Origin: Neodontobutis hainanensis
Taxonomy: Eukaryota; Chordata; Actinopteri; Gobiiformes; Odontobutidae
Direction of reading: 5' to 3'
NCBI GenBank assembly: GCA_024349245.1
Contig: JALDNG010000022.1
Span: 5,418,001-5,482,000 of the forward strand
Length of the DNA: 64,000 nt
Positions within the stretch are counted from its first letter, which is position 1; each line of letters starts with the position of its first letter. The notes below the pieces were generated by a model. That model worked only from the letters and a program-made list of their open reading frames with translations. It ran no database searches and was not told where the DNA came from. The translations under genes and the position numbers were made by a program. Shown here piece by piece: positions 26,079-38,574 of this stretch.

Positions 26079-29068
26079 ATAAGAAGAATGTTGTTCAGGT
26101 ACAGTTCTCAACTAAGGCATCATGTATAGAAAAGTGAATTATCATTCCTGTGCAGTCCAAAAACCCACCTCATTGACCTTCATATCAAATTTCGAAGTAA
26201 ATCCCCTCACAGTCAGACTCCGCACTGAGAAGCATATGCATCTCTGGCCTCTGTTTCCCTACGACACACTAACATAGGCCTACAAACACAAACTGAAGCC
26301 CAGCGGCGGGAGCAATCTGCTGCTTTGATGGCCAGTTAAATCAGTCTGCATCTTATCACCATCACAGCGACACTGACTGAGCCAGATACTGACACCCATC
26401 TTAGGCACCTAGAAGGACACACAAGTGAGCGTGACACAGACAGACAGATGGTGTGCTTGTGTTATGTCTATGTGTGTATGGGGCGGGGGGCTTTGTGGAG
26501 TTGTTAGCTGGAGCCACCTGAGAGCCAGATAGAGAGCCAATGAGGCCCCAGCCTGGACTGTGTCCTTTTACTGCCACTTCTTGACCAGAAGCCAGCAACT
26601 AAACAGTCTGGCTCCTCAGTAGAGAGACTTCTGAGCTCAACTCCAACCGAGGCATAATGGTGTGAACGCAGTGCCAAAATAGTGACCAGGGGGTTTCTAC
26701 TCCTGCCTGGTAAATACCGGGACAGAAAAATGGAACATTCACTGGGCAATTTTTGGTCTGCATTTGGGTTGTCCTGCTGTGCACATGGAATCAACCATTC
26801 AGACTTAAATAGCAAGGTGAATAATGATATGTTCAAGTAATTATTCAAAAGAAATGATTCAAAATGGAATAGTTCATATAATTTATTAAATCTCAAGATA
26901 CCTGGCATAACTACTAAAGAAACACTGAATGGTTAAGGGTGTGTATAGTCAAACTTATTCCAACTATAGTTTGTTATCTTGGTTTCTTTTGGAGACTCTG
27001 GTGGGTAACAAACAAGCAAACCCGGGTACTTTAAAAAACATAGGTCTCAGTCTGCTTCCTAGTGAGTTCTGGATCAACTTACATACACTACAAACAACAT
27101 AAAAACAATGCTGCTCTAATAATAGAGGAAGTGTGGAAAAGGGTATAGCCTGTAGTCTGTTTTTAAATTGATCCAGAGCAATCAATCAGTACAGTAATCC
27201 ACTAATAGTTACAGATGTAGTGTTTCCAACATTCTGCAAATCACCTGCTTCTTTTGTATTTCCCAGTTGATGTTTTTGTCATTTTAATTTACATATTTCA
27301 ATTTAGTTTTTAGTCTCTACAAATTAAACAGAAAAACACTTTTTAATTCAATTTGCAACAATATTCATCAAGAAAAGCAAAACAACTGTCACATCATTAT
27401 TGTGTTTTTTCCTCTGCCATTCATTTCCCCCTGCTTGCTTCTATTATAGATATAGTATGTGACTCAGAGTGGACTAGGTAAAGTGAGGTAAATGTAAACA
27501 TAACTAAGAATGAAGATAGACATGGAAAAACATCTTGATTTATGAGCGGTTCAGAGATAAAAAAGAAAGTGATGCTGTTGCGAAAAGGGCATCAAACCAT
27601 GTCTGTCTAATGTATTAACTTCATAATGGCCTCATACAGTGAATCCACTTTCAGCAGAAGGTACCATTGTAACCTGCTGAGACCAAAGGGAAACCTAATT
27701 TTACAGGAGTGTTCAAAAGTGTGAGGACACCATTGGTGCACATGTGATAACTGTGCAGGAATAAGAATGGAAGTGTGAGAATGAAAGAGGAAGCAATCAA
27801 ACACTTAGTTGAAGCATGGAGAAAAAAGTAACGCCGGGGGGGGGTGAATAGAAGGCAGCAATAAGCACTGTCTGTACTTTTACAAAAACACACTGCAGGG
27901 ATTAGCTAATCATTTATCAATGTGTGCACATACGTGGTGCTTAAGTGTTTCTAAAGTGCGTGTGGGGAAGGTGTGAAAGTGCAGCTAAGGGAGCTTTAGA
28001 AATCAAAAAGCTAAAGATTCGATACAAGGAAGAGAAGGCTAGGTTTGCCAGTGCAGCTTGACAATGTCTTTCCTTTAGGCCAAGCGTTGCGGCTAATCTT
28101 TAGTCCTTGTATGATTTCTTGGACTTGGGAGTAGACATATATCCCAGCTAACCCTAACCCACCCCCTACTATATCGATTTTCAGATTCATTTGGGAGAAT
28201 CAAAATTGATGAGAGCTGCCCAAGGACTGAGCTTTATTTACTTATTTATCTGGAGCCTGCTCTGGCCCTATCTATCTGAGAATATGGGCTACCTGCTGAG
28301 GCCCTGCTGGTCGCCTTGCCCAGACGTGAAAACTAATTTGAGGGTTTATATGTGTGTGTGCGCGTGTTCGGAAGAGAGCAGCAGGGGCCACCTACATCGA
28401 GGACCCTGCTCCATAAATCAAAATGAGGCAAGCCACGCGAATTGACATTTCACAGAGGGGCGTAGCTTCATCTGAGGCGCACTTGATTGTTAGTTTAAGG
28501 CTGTTTTCGCAGTGTCATTATGAGCCAGTCAGCCCTTAACCAGAGGGATCAATTTAAAGCAGGCTATTTTCCTCTACTCCCCACAGCAGAGTTTACAGCC
28601 TTTAAATTACACCCTGTCATCATTGGAGATCTTAATTGAGGCTCCTCACTTTGACTTTCCTCTAAGTTCTCTGTACTCTGAGGACAAAGAGAAAACAAAG
28701 CATACAAAGCTCAGTTTGTCTTTGTAACTTTCACAGTGAGTGTCTAGTCTTTCCTCCTCTCCCAATCCTCCCTCCCCTTGTCGCCGCCCCAAACTCGTAA
28801 GACTTCCTGGTAATTGGATTTCATCAGACAGTTCAAACTGAGCCATAAAATAATTAGCACAAGAACTCGGAATCAATCTGGAGTACTGCGATCATCTGTC
28901 TGTGCCGGGCAGGTGTCTCTGGGAGTGCGACAGGGAAAAAAAATGGTATTCATTTTTACACAGATGGAAACTTTGCGGGCTTCCAAACGCTGTAACTCAT
29001 CACCGGGATTTCTGCAGTGTGGTTAAACACACAGAATTTGCATTTGATCTGGACACATCTGCCGGTCT

Positions 29069-29071
<3 letters not shown>

Positions 29072-29149
<78 letters not shown>
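29072..29149. repeat. (TG)39 microsatellite
   Basis: A pure TG dinucleotide run of 78 bases on the plus strand. In the ncan transcript it would read as CA repeats, complementary to the run at 14263-14335. Confidence 0.98.
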
Positions 29150-29151
<2 letters not shown>

Positions 29152-30223
29152 CCTTGATGAAGAGTGTGTGAACCAGATGTAGCCGAACGTCAATACTCCC
29201 CCATCCCCCCTTTTCCCATGAGACGAGAACAAAGAGGCCAGACTGCATCAGGCAGGTCTTTGATCAGCTCGACTTGATCGGGTTCCTATCAGTAAATGAT
29301 GGCCCTTGGATTCTGGAGGTTTCCCATGTAACGTTTGCACACCAAGTCCTCTATTTGGCTCTAGTCATAGGTCACACGAACACAGCTCAAAATCAGAATC
29401 TTTACATGCACAGCTTGGTCAGACTCTGCCGATAAGCAGCCGGAGTAGACTTTGTTCTTTGTGCGAGTTTCTATGCACAGGAGAGAATCAAACTGTTGTG
29501 TCTACACAATGTTGCATTACACGGTTTTGGTATCAGCCTTTGTTAGAAAAGAGAAAAGGAGATAAAAGGGCTGACTTAATGCCACTTTCCTATATAAACA
29601 TGATTTATTTATAAATAGCAATATTACCACGCCAATGAAATGATATAAACACAACTAAGTCAAAATTCTTTACATGTCTCAGGCTGTACCTGTGTCTGAC
29701 TCTACACTTTGTGCATGCTCTGTATACATGCAGCAGTAGCTTGACTATGAATCTCATTAATCAAGTATGTTAGTCCAACTAAGAGAAATTTGAATTATTG
29801 CTGGGAATTACTTGATTTTCTTTTACTCTTACAATTAGTCAGTTTATTCACAGTTTTTTTTTGTAACAGGAGTCATCTGTAAGATGTCATCTAGGTTTTA
29901 TAATTAAATATTTTAAGAGATGAGAATATTCAGCCCACAGCAGGATTTTGGCCAATCACAACTCGCTTTGGATGAAAAGGAGCACTCCCATTGGTCGACA
30001 CTGATGTTAACAACAAAATAAACAAGGAAATGGATTATTCCTTTGCAAAATAGTGTTATTTTACAGCAACACAGCTCAAAAAAGAGAAAAATTAAGAAAA
30101 GGACAGCCAATTAACACAGATAAATGTTGGTAATATAATATATAATAAGATAATTACTGGATCACTACAGTCGAACGGTAAACTCAAAACTAAAAGTCAG
30201 GTAAACTCTAAACTACCGTTTAG

Positions 30224-30950
30224 TGCAGGGGGCTCATCGCTACCCCTTTCCAAGTAGGCTGCCAAAAACATAATGACTTAGTGATGGGTCTGTCGCAAAC
30301 AAGCAAGTTTTTTTAAGTGAACGATGGGAGCCAGCTCCCGTCCGTGAGCGGATTTATTTATTTATTTTTAGGCTAAAAGTATAGCCTAAAAATAGGCAGA
30401 ATGATATGTTGAGCGCCGCGCTACAGGTGCGTCCTGCAGTGAGATGACTAGGTGTCACATGCATGATGTGTAACTAATCTTGTGAAGACAAACCAGGATC
30501 ATACCATTAGGCAAAGAGGGCCTGGAATGTGCTGTGCTGAACAGGACAAAGGGACATTAGAAGGAGAAAGGAGAGTGCGTAAATATATATATTTTTTTAA
30601 CTTTTGAATACTTAAGTACAAAGGATGTATTGAAGACTTTATGTATGTGTACATATACAAATTATTAAGTCAAAACAGCACTAAATTTGTCTGAATATAA
30701 AACTGGTAAAATAAAGAGCACGTCTTAATGTTTTTAATGTTATTCTTTTTATATTTTATTACAAAATGTGAGTTGTGGACACCAACATTTTGTAAAAGTT
30801 AAGGGTTAATGTTCTGGCAAAACAAAACAAATTTTGTTTGTGTTGAAATAAGCTATGAGAATAAATGTTACAAAATAGAGTAGCTCTATGCCATTTTCAT
30901 TTTGTAAAAGTAGCTCACTGAAAAAAAAGGTTGGAGACCCTTGAATTAAT
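30224..30950. mobile_element. Composite hAT-like repeat region
   Basis: The right border, reverse-complemented, reads AAGGGTCTCCAACCTTTTT followed by AGTGAGCTACTTTT, resembling common fish hAT-type ends. The left border reads CAGGGGGCTCATCGCTACC. Within it, 30278-30350 (AGTGATGGGTC, then AAGTGAACGATGGGAGCC) resembles the end of a different hAT-like family, suggesting nesting. No transposase frame is present and boundaries are approximate. Confidence 0.4.
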
Positions 30951-31764
30951 GTAATCTATTAGTGTTTTGTGGAGGAAAATTGGTTCCGGTTTGACCTTTT
31001 TAAATAAAAAAATTACTATGCTATATAGTAGGGATGGCAAAATCAATAAAATCGGTTGGTGGACCTTAAAGTTGAACTATGGTTACATTTATTAGTTTGA
31101 TTCCAGTCCGATGAAGGCATTTAGGTTTGTCAGCAAGTAATCAGTCATTTGCTCTGTCTGACCTTGTAACATATGTCTGTTGTCTGGGAATAATTTATTT
31201 GCCAAATTTGTCAGTAGTATCTAGCGGCAACCCAGAACACTGTGAGCATTCTAATAATTTGAAAAAAGGCAAGAGGACATGCTTATTAGCAGCCATAGCA
31301 CAAACCACAGGGAATACACTGTGGGGCATAAAAGGGTAGCAGTGGGAACACAACAACCCATACTGTTTCTTTGTCCACTAATTCTGCAGCCAACATCTAA
31401 TCTTGGGGCCGAGCACAAGGCTGTGCTGCAAAGCTCTACATTTCTCTACTTCTCTCCCCATTGGCCTTATCACCTAAGTTAATGTAATGAAAGAGATTAG
31501 TGCCTGAAGCCTTACACTTGACCAAGGAAAATGAGAGCCGGCTGCAAAGTGCTTATTCATCTCCACTGTATCCACCTTCACTAAAGAAGTCACGGGCAAA
31601 AAAATTGAAGACGATGCAGCCCCAATGTAAAGTAATAAAGTGATTTAGCTGCCACCGCTGCTCCATTGAAAGCAAATTAACCTGCTTTACGAAGATTTGT
31701 GGTCGCCTGCAAATTTCACATTTATTATATTCTATTTTGCTCAAGTGGAAAGACTTTTAAACAT

Positions 31765-31987
31765 TGTATTATATTTTCCTTATGAGGATATTTTTGCATT
31801 TGTAGGGCTAAATTGATTTGAATGAGTCAGCCATAGTAGCTTAAGTAACTATTCAAGTTATTTTATGACAAACCATTCAGCCATTCATGTGTTACTCATT
31901 TCTCAAATCTTGTTTGATAATTGCTTAATGGTTCTTACTGTTTTTCCATAGCATTCGTGGGAGCGTGCACGGCTTTGAGCCTGTCAT
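31765..31987 (+). repeat. Dispersed repeat, copy 1 (inverted relative to 35050-35262)
   Basis: From TTCCTTATGAGGA through GCATTTGTAGGGCT, AGTAGCTTAAGTAACTATTC and TCTTGTTTGATAATTGCTTA to GCCTGTCA, this stretch matches the reverse complement of 35050-35262 over about 215 bases with scattered changes. The other copy continues into an AGTGTTGGGC end, so this one is a truncated member of the same hAT-like family. Confidence 0.8.
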
Positions 31988-32777
31988 ATATCAAGCACTA
32001 AGTGTCATGTGTAATGGCTAAGTGTTTTGAACCAACCAGCTCATGGCAGTATGAATCTTCCTGAAGGCTGCTCATTACTAACGACAGTGGCAGTGCAGAA
32101 AAGCCACCGTCAATCACGCCGCAGGTAAACGCCAGTCCCATGGCCAAGTCGCTGGCGGGGATGTGCCATTTAATACCTTTTTTTTTTGCCAGGAATTAAT
32201 CAGCCCTGCTTCTAATTTCTCACCCAGCCAATGTAAATGCCTTTTCCGTGTGATATGAGATTAGACACACAGGCACGCATTCGCACTGTTGAGCTGCTTA
32301 GAAACGCTCATTTGAATATCAGAGAGGAGAAGTGTCTGTGTGTCAGCGTAACCTCCTTCAGCCTGTACTGTAATTAGACAGCTGTGGATTCCATGACAGG
32401 GGATACAGCAATGGAGAGAAGGAAACTGGAGAGGAATAGACAGTGATATAGGAATAATACAGAACACAAAAGATCAGCGATGTTTGTAGTCTATGGCATG
32501 TTTCTTCTTTTTATCAGGCCAACAAGACAGGGCAGAGATGCAGCGCTGTTTGTTCAGACCATCTGTTTTGGAATGAAAGCCTGAAGCGGCAAATTTCTGT
32601 TGACAACTTCCTACAAGTTGAGTTGCTCGCATGTTTTTTTTCACCTAAGCAACATCTACATTGCTTCATCCTTCTTACCTCCATTACATGTATTTTATGA
32701 ATAAGCAATACTGCCATAGTCCTTCAAAAAGTGCCTTTGTCAAAGTGGCTCTCCATAAATTGCGGTTCATATCATAT

Positions 32778-32990
32778 GGGGCAGCAGTAGCTTAGTGGGT
32801 AGAACGGTCATCCTTCAACCGGAAAGTAGGTGGTTTGAATCTCACTCTCCCCACAGTTTATACTGTCGTTGTGTCCTTGGGCAAGACACTTAACCCACCT
32901 TGCCTCCAGTGGCTGTAACACTGGTAATTACTGTAGAACAATGTAAGTCACTTTGGATTAAAGCGTCAGCTAAATGTAAATGTAAATATC
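32778..32990 (+). mobile_element. tRNA-derived SINE, copy 1
   Basis: The head carries pol III promoter boxes: A box TAGCTTAGTGG (32789-32799) and B box GGTTTGAATCT (32832-32842). The body contains GTGTCCTTGGGCAAGACAC. The tail has CACTTTGGATTAAAGCGTCAGC followed by AAATGT repeats, a 3' end shared with fish L2-type LINEs as I recall. It is about 210 bp. Two copies lie at 38.3 and 38.6 kb in the opposite orientation. Confidence 0.85.
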
Positions 32991-34501
32991 TCTGAACTGG
33001 GCATAATAACCACAAAATAAATATAATAACAGTAATAATATATAAATACATATTTCATTAATGCACGTGTACATATGTACATACCTCTCCGAAGTTTCAT
33101 GTGTTGCTGTGGATGCATGGTTTATTTTTAGTTACTTTTAGACAGATCTAGATCTCTTCCACCATCTTTTTCCCTCCCCGTCCAATTTCCCGTGCCTCTC
33201 TTGCCTCTCTGTGGGAGCACTGATGATTGTCTTGGCAGAAGTGGAGCCAGAGGAGGTGTCACTCCATGGGGTCTATCAGAGCGTCCCTCAGCGGCCGCTT
33301 GCTCTCATAATATCCTTCAGTAGAGCAAAATGGTCTCTACCATCCACTCCAAGGATACCTCTTCATTTTGTGAGCATCATTAAACATGAGCTATTGTTAG
33401 TTTATGAACTGCTTCAAACCGACCAATCGATACTCACAGTTTCCAAACCTCTTATGCACTCTTTGCTTTTCTTTCTCTTTGTGACTCACTCCAACTCAAC
33501 ATTTAATGGCTAAATTGGCGCAATTAATTACCCTGGTCAGTGATGTTAACCTCCAGCTCTCACACCTGGACTCTTGGACTCAAACAAATGGGGCTGATTC
33601 AAAGTAGCTCACTAATACTGTAGTGGTCACTGAAGCACTGCTTTTTCTCAAAACTAATTAGGAACATATAGTCACCCAAATGCAAAGATACCATATACAA
33701 GACTGTATGAATGTATTGTAGACAGCATTATGGAGAAACAGTCAAACAGGCATGACTACTAAAATTCTCTCAAATTTCTCCAGCAGTCTCTGCCACAGTC
33801 TCCCACTCCCTGACCTCTCCTTTGGCTCATTTCCCTGGATGTCTCATGCACCTGCAGCATTTTGTCAGACTGCTTTGGCTAATTACACATCTCATCACGA
33901 GCACACACAGCCGAAGGCCTTCAGCTGTCCTCGCGCATTACCGCTGTAGTGGGACTTGATTCTGACTGAGTCCTGCGTCAAATAATAGGTCCCACTATAA
34001 CAGCTGAGGGAAATTACAGACACGCTGCATGATTTCCTTGTGGAGAAAAACATCCCACTTTTTATTTTTTGCAAGCAGTGAAGGGTTAAAATATGTGTGT
34101 GTTTACAAGTGCAACCTCATCTCTCGCTGGGATTATACCTGGTAAGCGCTCATCAACTTCTGATGGATGCCATCCTGTCAGTGTAGCCAACTGTTCAAGC
34201 AAAGGCTGCCTTTCATCACTCGGCTGCGATCTATCCAAACAGTGCTGACAGCCCAGAGACATTTAATTTCAATGGCTGCTTCACACATGTTTAAATAATT
34301 CTTATTACAAAGACGCTTCATTAAAGCCATGAAATATCTACAAATCAATCAGAGCAGCTGATGAAGCCTTTGAGGCACAAGTATCTCCAGGAACAAGCAG
34401 CATGTGTTTAATATTTCTTAAAACGTTCTCTTCTCTGTGCCTTTCATTATTCTTCTTTGCCCTAACTGTAAAGATTTATTTTGTTGAGATGCCTGAAAGG
34501 G

Positions 34502-34527
34502 AATGGCTGGAGGAAATGGCTGGAGGA
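34502..34527. repeat. 13-bp tandem duplication
   Basis: AATGGCTGGAGGA occurs twice in a row with no change. Confidence 0.95.
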
Positions 34528-34809
34528 AAAGGGAGGACTCACATGGAGAGGTAAAGCCCAAAGGACTCAGAGTATTCATTTAGAAATCAGACACATTTGC
34601 AGCCTGTGGTGTGGATAATGTGTGAGGCACAGACTCTTCACTATCCATTAAGGACAGCTGATGAGCTCATGGGAATTTCATCAAACTGTCACAAGCATAT
34701 GAAGAAAAATATGCAAGTCAATAATATATTATATATATGTATTATATTCACTGTTTAATTATTTATAAGCCAATGAGCAAGTGGTCTTTCCAAATTATAC
34801 ACTTATAAG

Positions 34810-35262
34810 CAGTGTTGGGCAGTTTACTTTAAATAATTAGTTAGTAATAATAATAATAATAATAATATTTAATAATAGTTAATAGTTAATTCTCTTAAAT
34901 AGTAATTGAGTTCGTAACTGAGTTAAATCATTGGAAAAGTGACTAATTACCAGGGAAAGTACACTATTGTGTAAATAAAAAAATAAATAAAAAAAACACT
35001 GTCAGTAATACCACTAACAAGTTAGATTACTCGTTACTGAAAAAATTTTGACAGGTTCAAAGCAGTGCACACTTCTACAAATGGAAAAACAGTAAGAAAC
35101 TTTAAGCAATTATCAAACAAGATTAGATTAATGAGTAACATTTGAACATGAATGGCAGTTAAAATAAAATCACTTGAATAGTTACTTAAGCTACTATGGT
35201 TGACTCATTCAAATGAATTAAGCCCTACAAATGCAAAAATGTCCTCATAAGGAAAAAGGCAA
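34810..35262 (-). mobile_element. hAT-like element with CAGTGTTGGGC end (dispersed repeat copy 2)
   Basis: It begins with CAGTGTTGGGCAGTTTACTTT, a terminal motif of a widespread fish hAT-like repeat. The interior has a TAA microsatellite (34845-34867) and TAGATTACTCGTTACTGA, typical of that family. The segment 35050-35262 is an inverted copy of 31765-31987. The second terminal repeat was not found and no transposase is encoded. Confidence 0.6.
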
Positions 35263-35779
35263 GCTAGGCAAAAATAGAACAAGAGGGAAAAAGATCCACA
35301 AAGGTACATTAAAGGGGGTTGAGTAGGTTATCCACAACCGGTTATTTAAAGCTAAGTATGACCCTCTAAAGCTGCTCCCTATTGTTTTCCCACCACATTC
35401 ATATTAACATTCATTTACACTGTTGTTCCTCAAGTGAGCCTCTTCTCTCAAAGATAAGGTGAAGGCAAACCTAATTTACCTCATCAAACAATGTTTACAC
35501 AGAGCAAAAACAAGCACCTGGCTCTTATTCAAAAACGCACTTCGACACAAAGGCGAAGTGGAGCGTCGGGGGGCTGGGAAGGAGTTGTACTAAGTAAATG
35601 ATCAGCCGCGAGGTTTAATTGAAAGGAACAGAGGAGGAAGGGGAAAATGGATGAGCGGGGAGGTGATGTAGCGTGGAGAATAGGAAACACATAACACATC
35701 TGTTTAGCTAGAAAGACATGCACACTCTGAGATAAAGGAGGAATGCAAAAGCCAGTTGGTAATCTCTAGCTACAGTGTA

Positions 35780-37955
35780 TCCATCTTCCATCCATCTTCT
35801 ACCGCTTATCCGGGGCCGGGTCGTGGGGGCAGCAGTCTAAGCAGAGACGCCCTGACTTCCCGCTCCCCAGACTCTTCCTCCAGCTCTTCCGGGGGGATAG
35901 CGAGGCGTTCCCAGGCATAGTCCCTCCAGCGTATCCTAGGTCTTCCCCGGGGTCTCCTCCTGGTGGGACATGCCCGGAACACCTCCCTAGGGAGGCGTCC
36001 AGGAGGCATCCGAAACCGATGCCCGAGCCACCTCAGCTGGCTCCTCTCGATGTGGAGGAGCAGCGGCTCTACTTTGAGCTCCTCCCGAGTGACCAAGCTT
36101 CTCACCTTATCTCTAAGGGAGCGCCCCGCCACCCTGCGGAGGAAGCTCATTTCGGTCGCTTGTATCCGGGATCTTGTTCTTTCAGTCATCACCCAAAGCT
36201 CATGACCATAGGTGAGAGTAGGAACGTAGATCGACTGGTAAATCGAGAGCTTTGCCTTACAGCTCAGCTCCTTCTTCACCACGACAGACCGGTACATCCA
36301 CCGCATCACTGCAGAAGCTGCACCGATCCGTCTGTCAATCTCTTGTTCCCTCCTTCCCTCACTCGTGAACAAGACCCCAAGATACTTGAACTCCTCCACT
36401 TGAGGCAGGATCTCTCCACCAACCTGAAGGCAGAGACGAGATCCTGTGGTCCCCAAACCAGACCCCCTCCAGCCCCTGGCTGCGGCTAGAAATCCTTTCC
36501 ATATAGATAATGAACAGAACCGGTGATAAAGGGCAGCCCTGCCAGAGTCCAACATGCACTGGGAACAGGTCTGACCGGACAGCCCTTAGTAAAGGGCCCC
36601 GGACCCCATACTCCCAGAGCACCCCTCACAGGGTGCCACGAGGGACACAGTTGAATGTCTTTTCCAGATCCACAAAACATATGTGGACTGGTTGGGCAAA
36701 CTCCCATAAACCCTCCAGCACCCTGGAGAGTGTATAGAACTGGTCCATTGTTCCACGATCGGGACGAAAACTGCATTGTTCCTCCTGAATCTGAGGTTCA
36801 ACCGCATTTTCCTCTCCAGTACCCTGGCATAGACTTTCCCGGGGAGGCTGAGGAGTGTGATCCCTCTGTAGTTGGAACACACCCTCCGGTCCCCCTTCTT
36901 GAAAAGAGGGACCTCCACCCCAGTCTGCCAGTCCAGAGGTACTGTCCCCAACCGCCACTGTTGTAGAGGCGTGTCAACCAAGACAGCCCTTCAACATCCA
37001 GAAACTTGAAGTACTCAGGGCGTATATCATCCATCCCCGGTGCCTTGCCACCGAGGAGCTTCCCAACTACCTCAGTGACTTCGGCCCGGGTGATGGATGA
37101 GCCCACCTCCGAGCCCTAGGCCTCTGCTTCCTCAGTGGAAGGGGGACTGCTTCCCCCTCCTGAGGCGCCGGACGGTTTGCCAGAATTTCTTCGAGGCCGA
37201 CCGATAGTCCTTTTCCATGGCCTCACTGAACTCCTTCCAGACCCGAGTTTTAGCCTCCACGATCAACCGGGCTGCAGTCCGCTTGGCCTGCCGGACTTAT
37301 TAGCTGCCTCAGGAGTCCCACGAGCCAACCAGGCTCAGTAGGTTTCCTTCTTCAGCTTGACGGCATCCCTTACTTCCGGTGTCCACCACCGGGTTCGGGG
37401 GTTGCCGCCACGACAATGGAGGTGGAGAAAGTGGTCCACCCGGACTCAATGTCTCCAACCTCCCTCGGGATCTGGTCGAAGCTCAGCCGTAGGTTGGAGT
37501 TGAAGATCTTTCTGACAGGGGGCTCTGCCAAACGTTCCCAACAGACCCTCACAGTACGTTTGGGCCTGCACTGATGGACACCCATATGCTTGAACATGGT
37601 GTTCACTATGGACAAACTGTTGCTAGCACAGAAGTCCAATAACAGAACACCACTCGGGTTCAGATCCGGAGGGCTGTTCCTCCCAATCACGCCCCTCCAG
37701 GTGTCACTGTCTCTGCCCACGTGAGCGTTGAAGTCCCACAGTAGAACGACGGAGTCCCCGGTTGGAGCACTTTCCAGCACCCCTCCCAGACACTCCAAGA
37801 AAGCCTGGTACTCTGCACTGCCATTTGGCCCATAACACAAACAACAGTGAGAGACCTATCCCCGACCCAAAGGTGCAGGGAAGCGACCCTCTCGTTCACA
37901 GGGTTGAACTCCAACGCATGGCGGCTGAGCTGGGGGGCTATGAGCAAGACCACAC
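35780..37955 (-). mobile_element. Non-LTR retrotransposon (fish LINE, Rex1/Babar- or L2-like), 5'-truncated and decayed
   Basis: Reading on the minus strand, an APE-type endonuclease comes first (LIAPQLSRHALEF near 37950; DFNAHVGRDSDTW near 37715). Reverse transcriptase pieces follow in changing frames (GKAPGMDD near 37040; FKKGDRR and NYRGITLLS near 36880; QGCPLSPVLFIIYM near 36540). The conserved C-terminal region from EEFKYLGVLFTSEGR to LLRLLPPRPGPG is open to 35806. The 3' end is GGATAAGCGGTAGAAGATGG. The copy looks internally deleted: RISSL runs directly into the segment before EEFKYLG, so the FADD catalytic box is missing, and the end of the endonuclease is also lost near 37590. It is about 2.2 kb and cannot be active. 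Clade assignment is from memory. Confidence 0.9.
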
Positions 37956-37956
37956 A

Positions 37957-38235
37957 AAACCTTATGTGTCTGGTTTATCTGAAAAACTTAAAAGGATTTT
38001 CTACAAACACAACATTCCGGTCCACTTTAAACCAGGGAACACTCTGCGCCAAAATAGAGTCCCCCCTTAAGACAAGATCCCCTCGTACAAACAGAGTATG
38101 GTGTGGTCTATGCTGTTCAGGGAAGAGTGCAGTGACAGTTATGTCAGAGTAACAATCAACAGCTTCACAAGAGGATGTATCAGCACAGAAGAGGCAGTCC
38201 ACCTCCACCTCAAAGAGTAAGGGCATATATATTTC
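37957..38235 (+). mobile_element. Penelope-like retroelement fragment (GIY-YIG endonuclease region), broken
   Basis: The plus-strand frame starting KPYVSGLSEKLKRIF, then YKHNIPVHFKPGNTLRQ, then after a TAA KQSMVW, EECSDSYV and EEAVHLHLKE, follows the pattern I recall for the C-terminal connector and GIY-YIG nuclease of Penelope-like elements in fish. There are at least two in-frame stops, and the expected YIG core is altered to YVR. It directly abuts the endonuclease end of the LINE, which lies on the opposite strand. The upstream reverse transcriptase is absent here. Confidence 0.7.
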
Positions 38236-38310
38236 TGACATGCTAGTTGCATATGAACCTTCTCAGCTTATGTGAACATCTAGGACAGGTCTTCTGCTCT
38301 TGCCCAGAGT

Positions 38311-38514
38311 TACATTTACATTTACATTTAGCTGACGCTTTTATCCAAAGCGACTTACATTGTTGTACGTAATTACCAGTGTTACAGCCACTGGAGGCAA
38401 GGTGGGTTAAGTGTCATGCCCAAGGACACAACGACAGTATGAACTCTGGGGGAGAGTGAACCACCTACCTTCCGGTTGAAGGACGACCACTCTACCCACT
38501 AAGCCTCTGCCGCC
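38311..38514 (-). mobile_element. tRNA-derived SINE, copy 2, with target-site duplication
   Basis: This is the reverse complement of the family at 32778. The tail is at the left (ACATTTACATTTA, then GCTGACGCTTTTATCC) and the tRNA-like head at the right (ending CTCTGCCGCC). CCAGAGTTA occurs at 38304-38312 and again at 38513-38521, consistent with a 7-9 bp target-site duplication. Confidence 0.85.
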
Positions 38515-38574
38515 AGAGTTAGAACTAAACCTGGTGAAGCAGCGTTTAAGTTATATGCAGAAAAGGTCTAGAAC

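Noticed and set aside
35806..36555. A 249-codon open frame on the minus strand that could be taken as a host gene
   Set aside because: Its sequence (KYLGVLFTSEGR, RSQLRWLGHRF, LLRLLPPRPG) is the conserved C-terminal part of a fish non-LTR retrotransposon, and a second copy exists at 53.3 kb.
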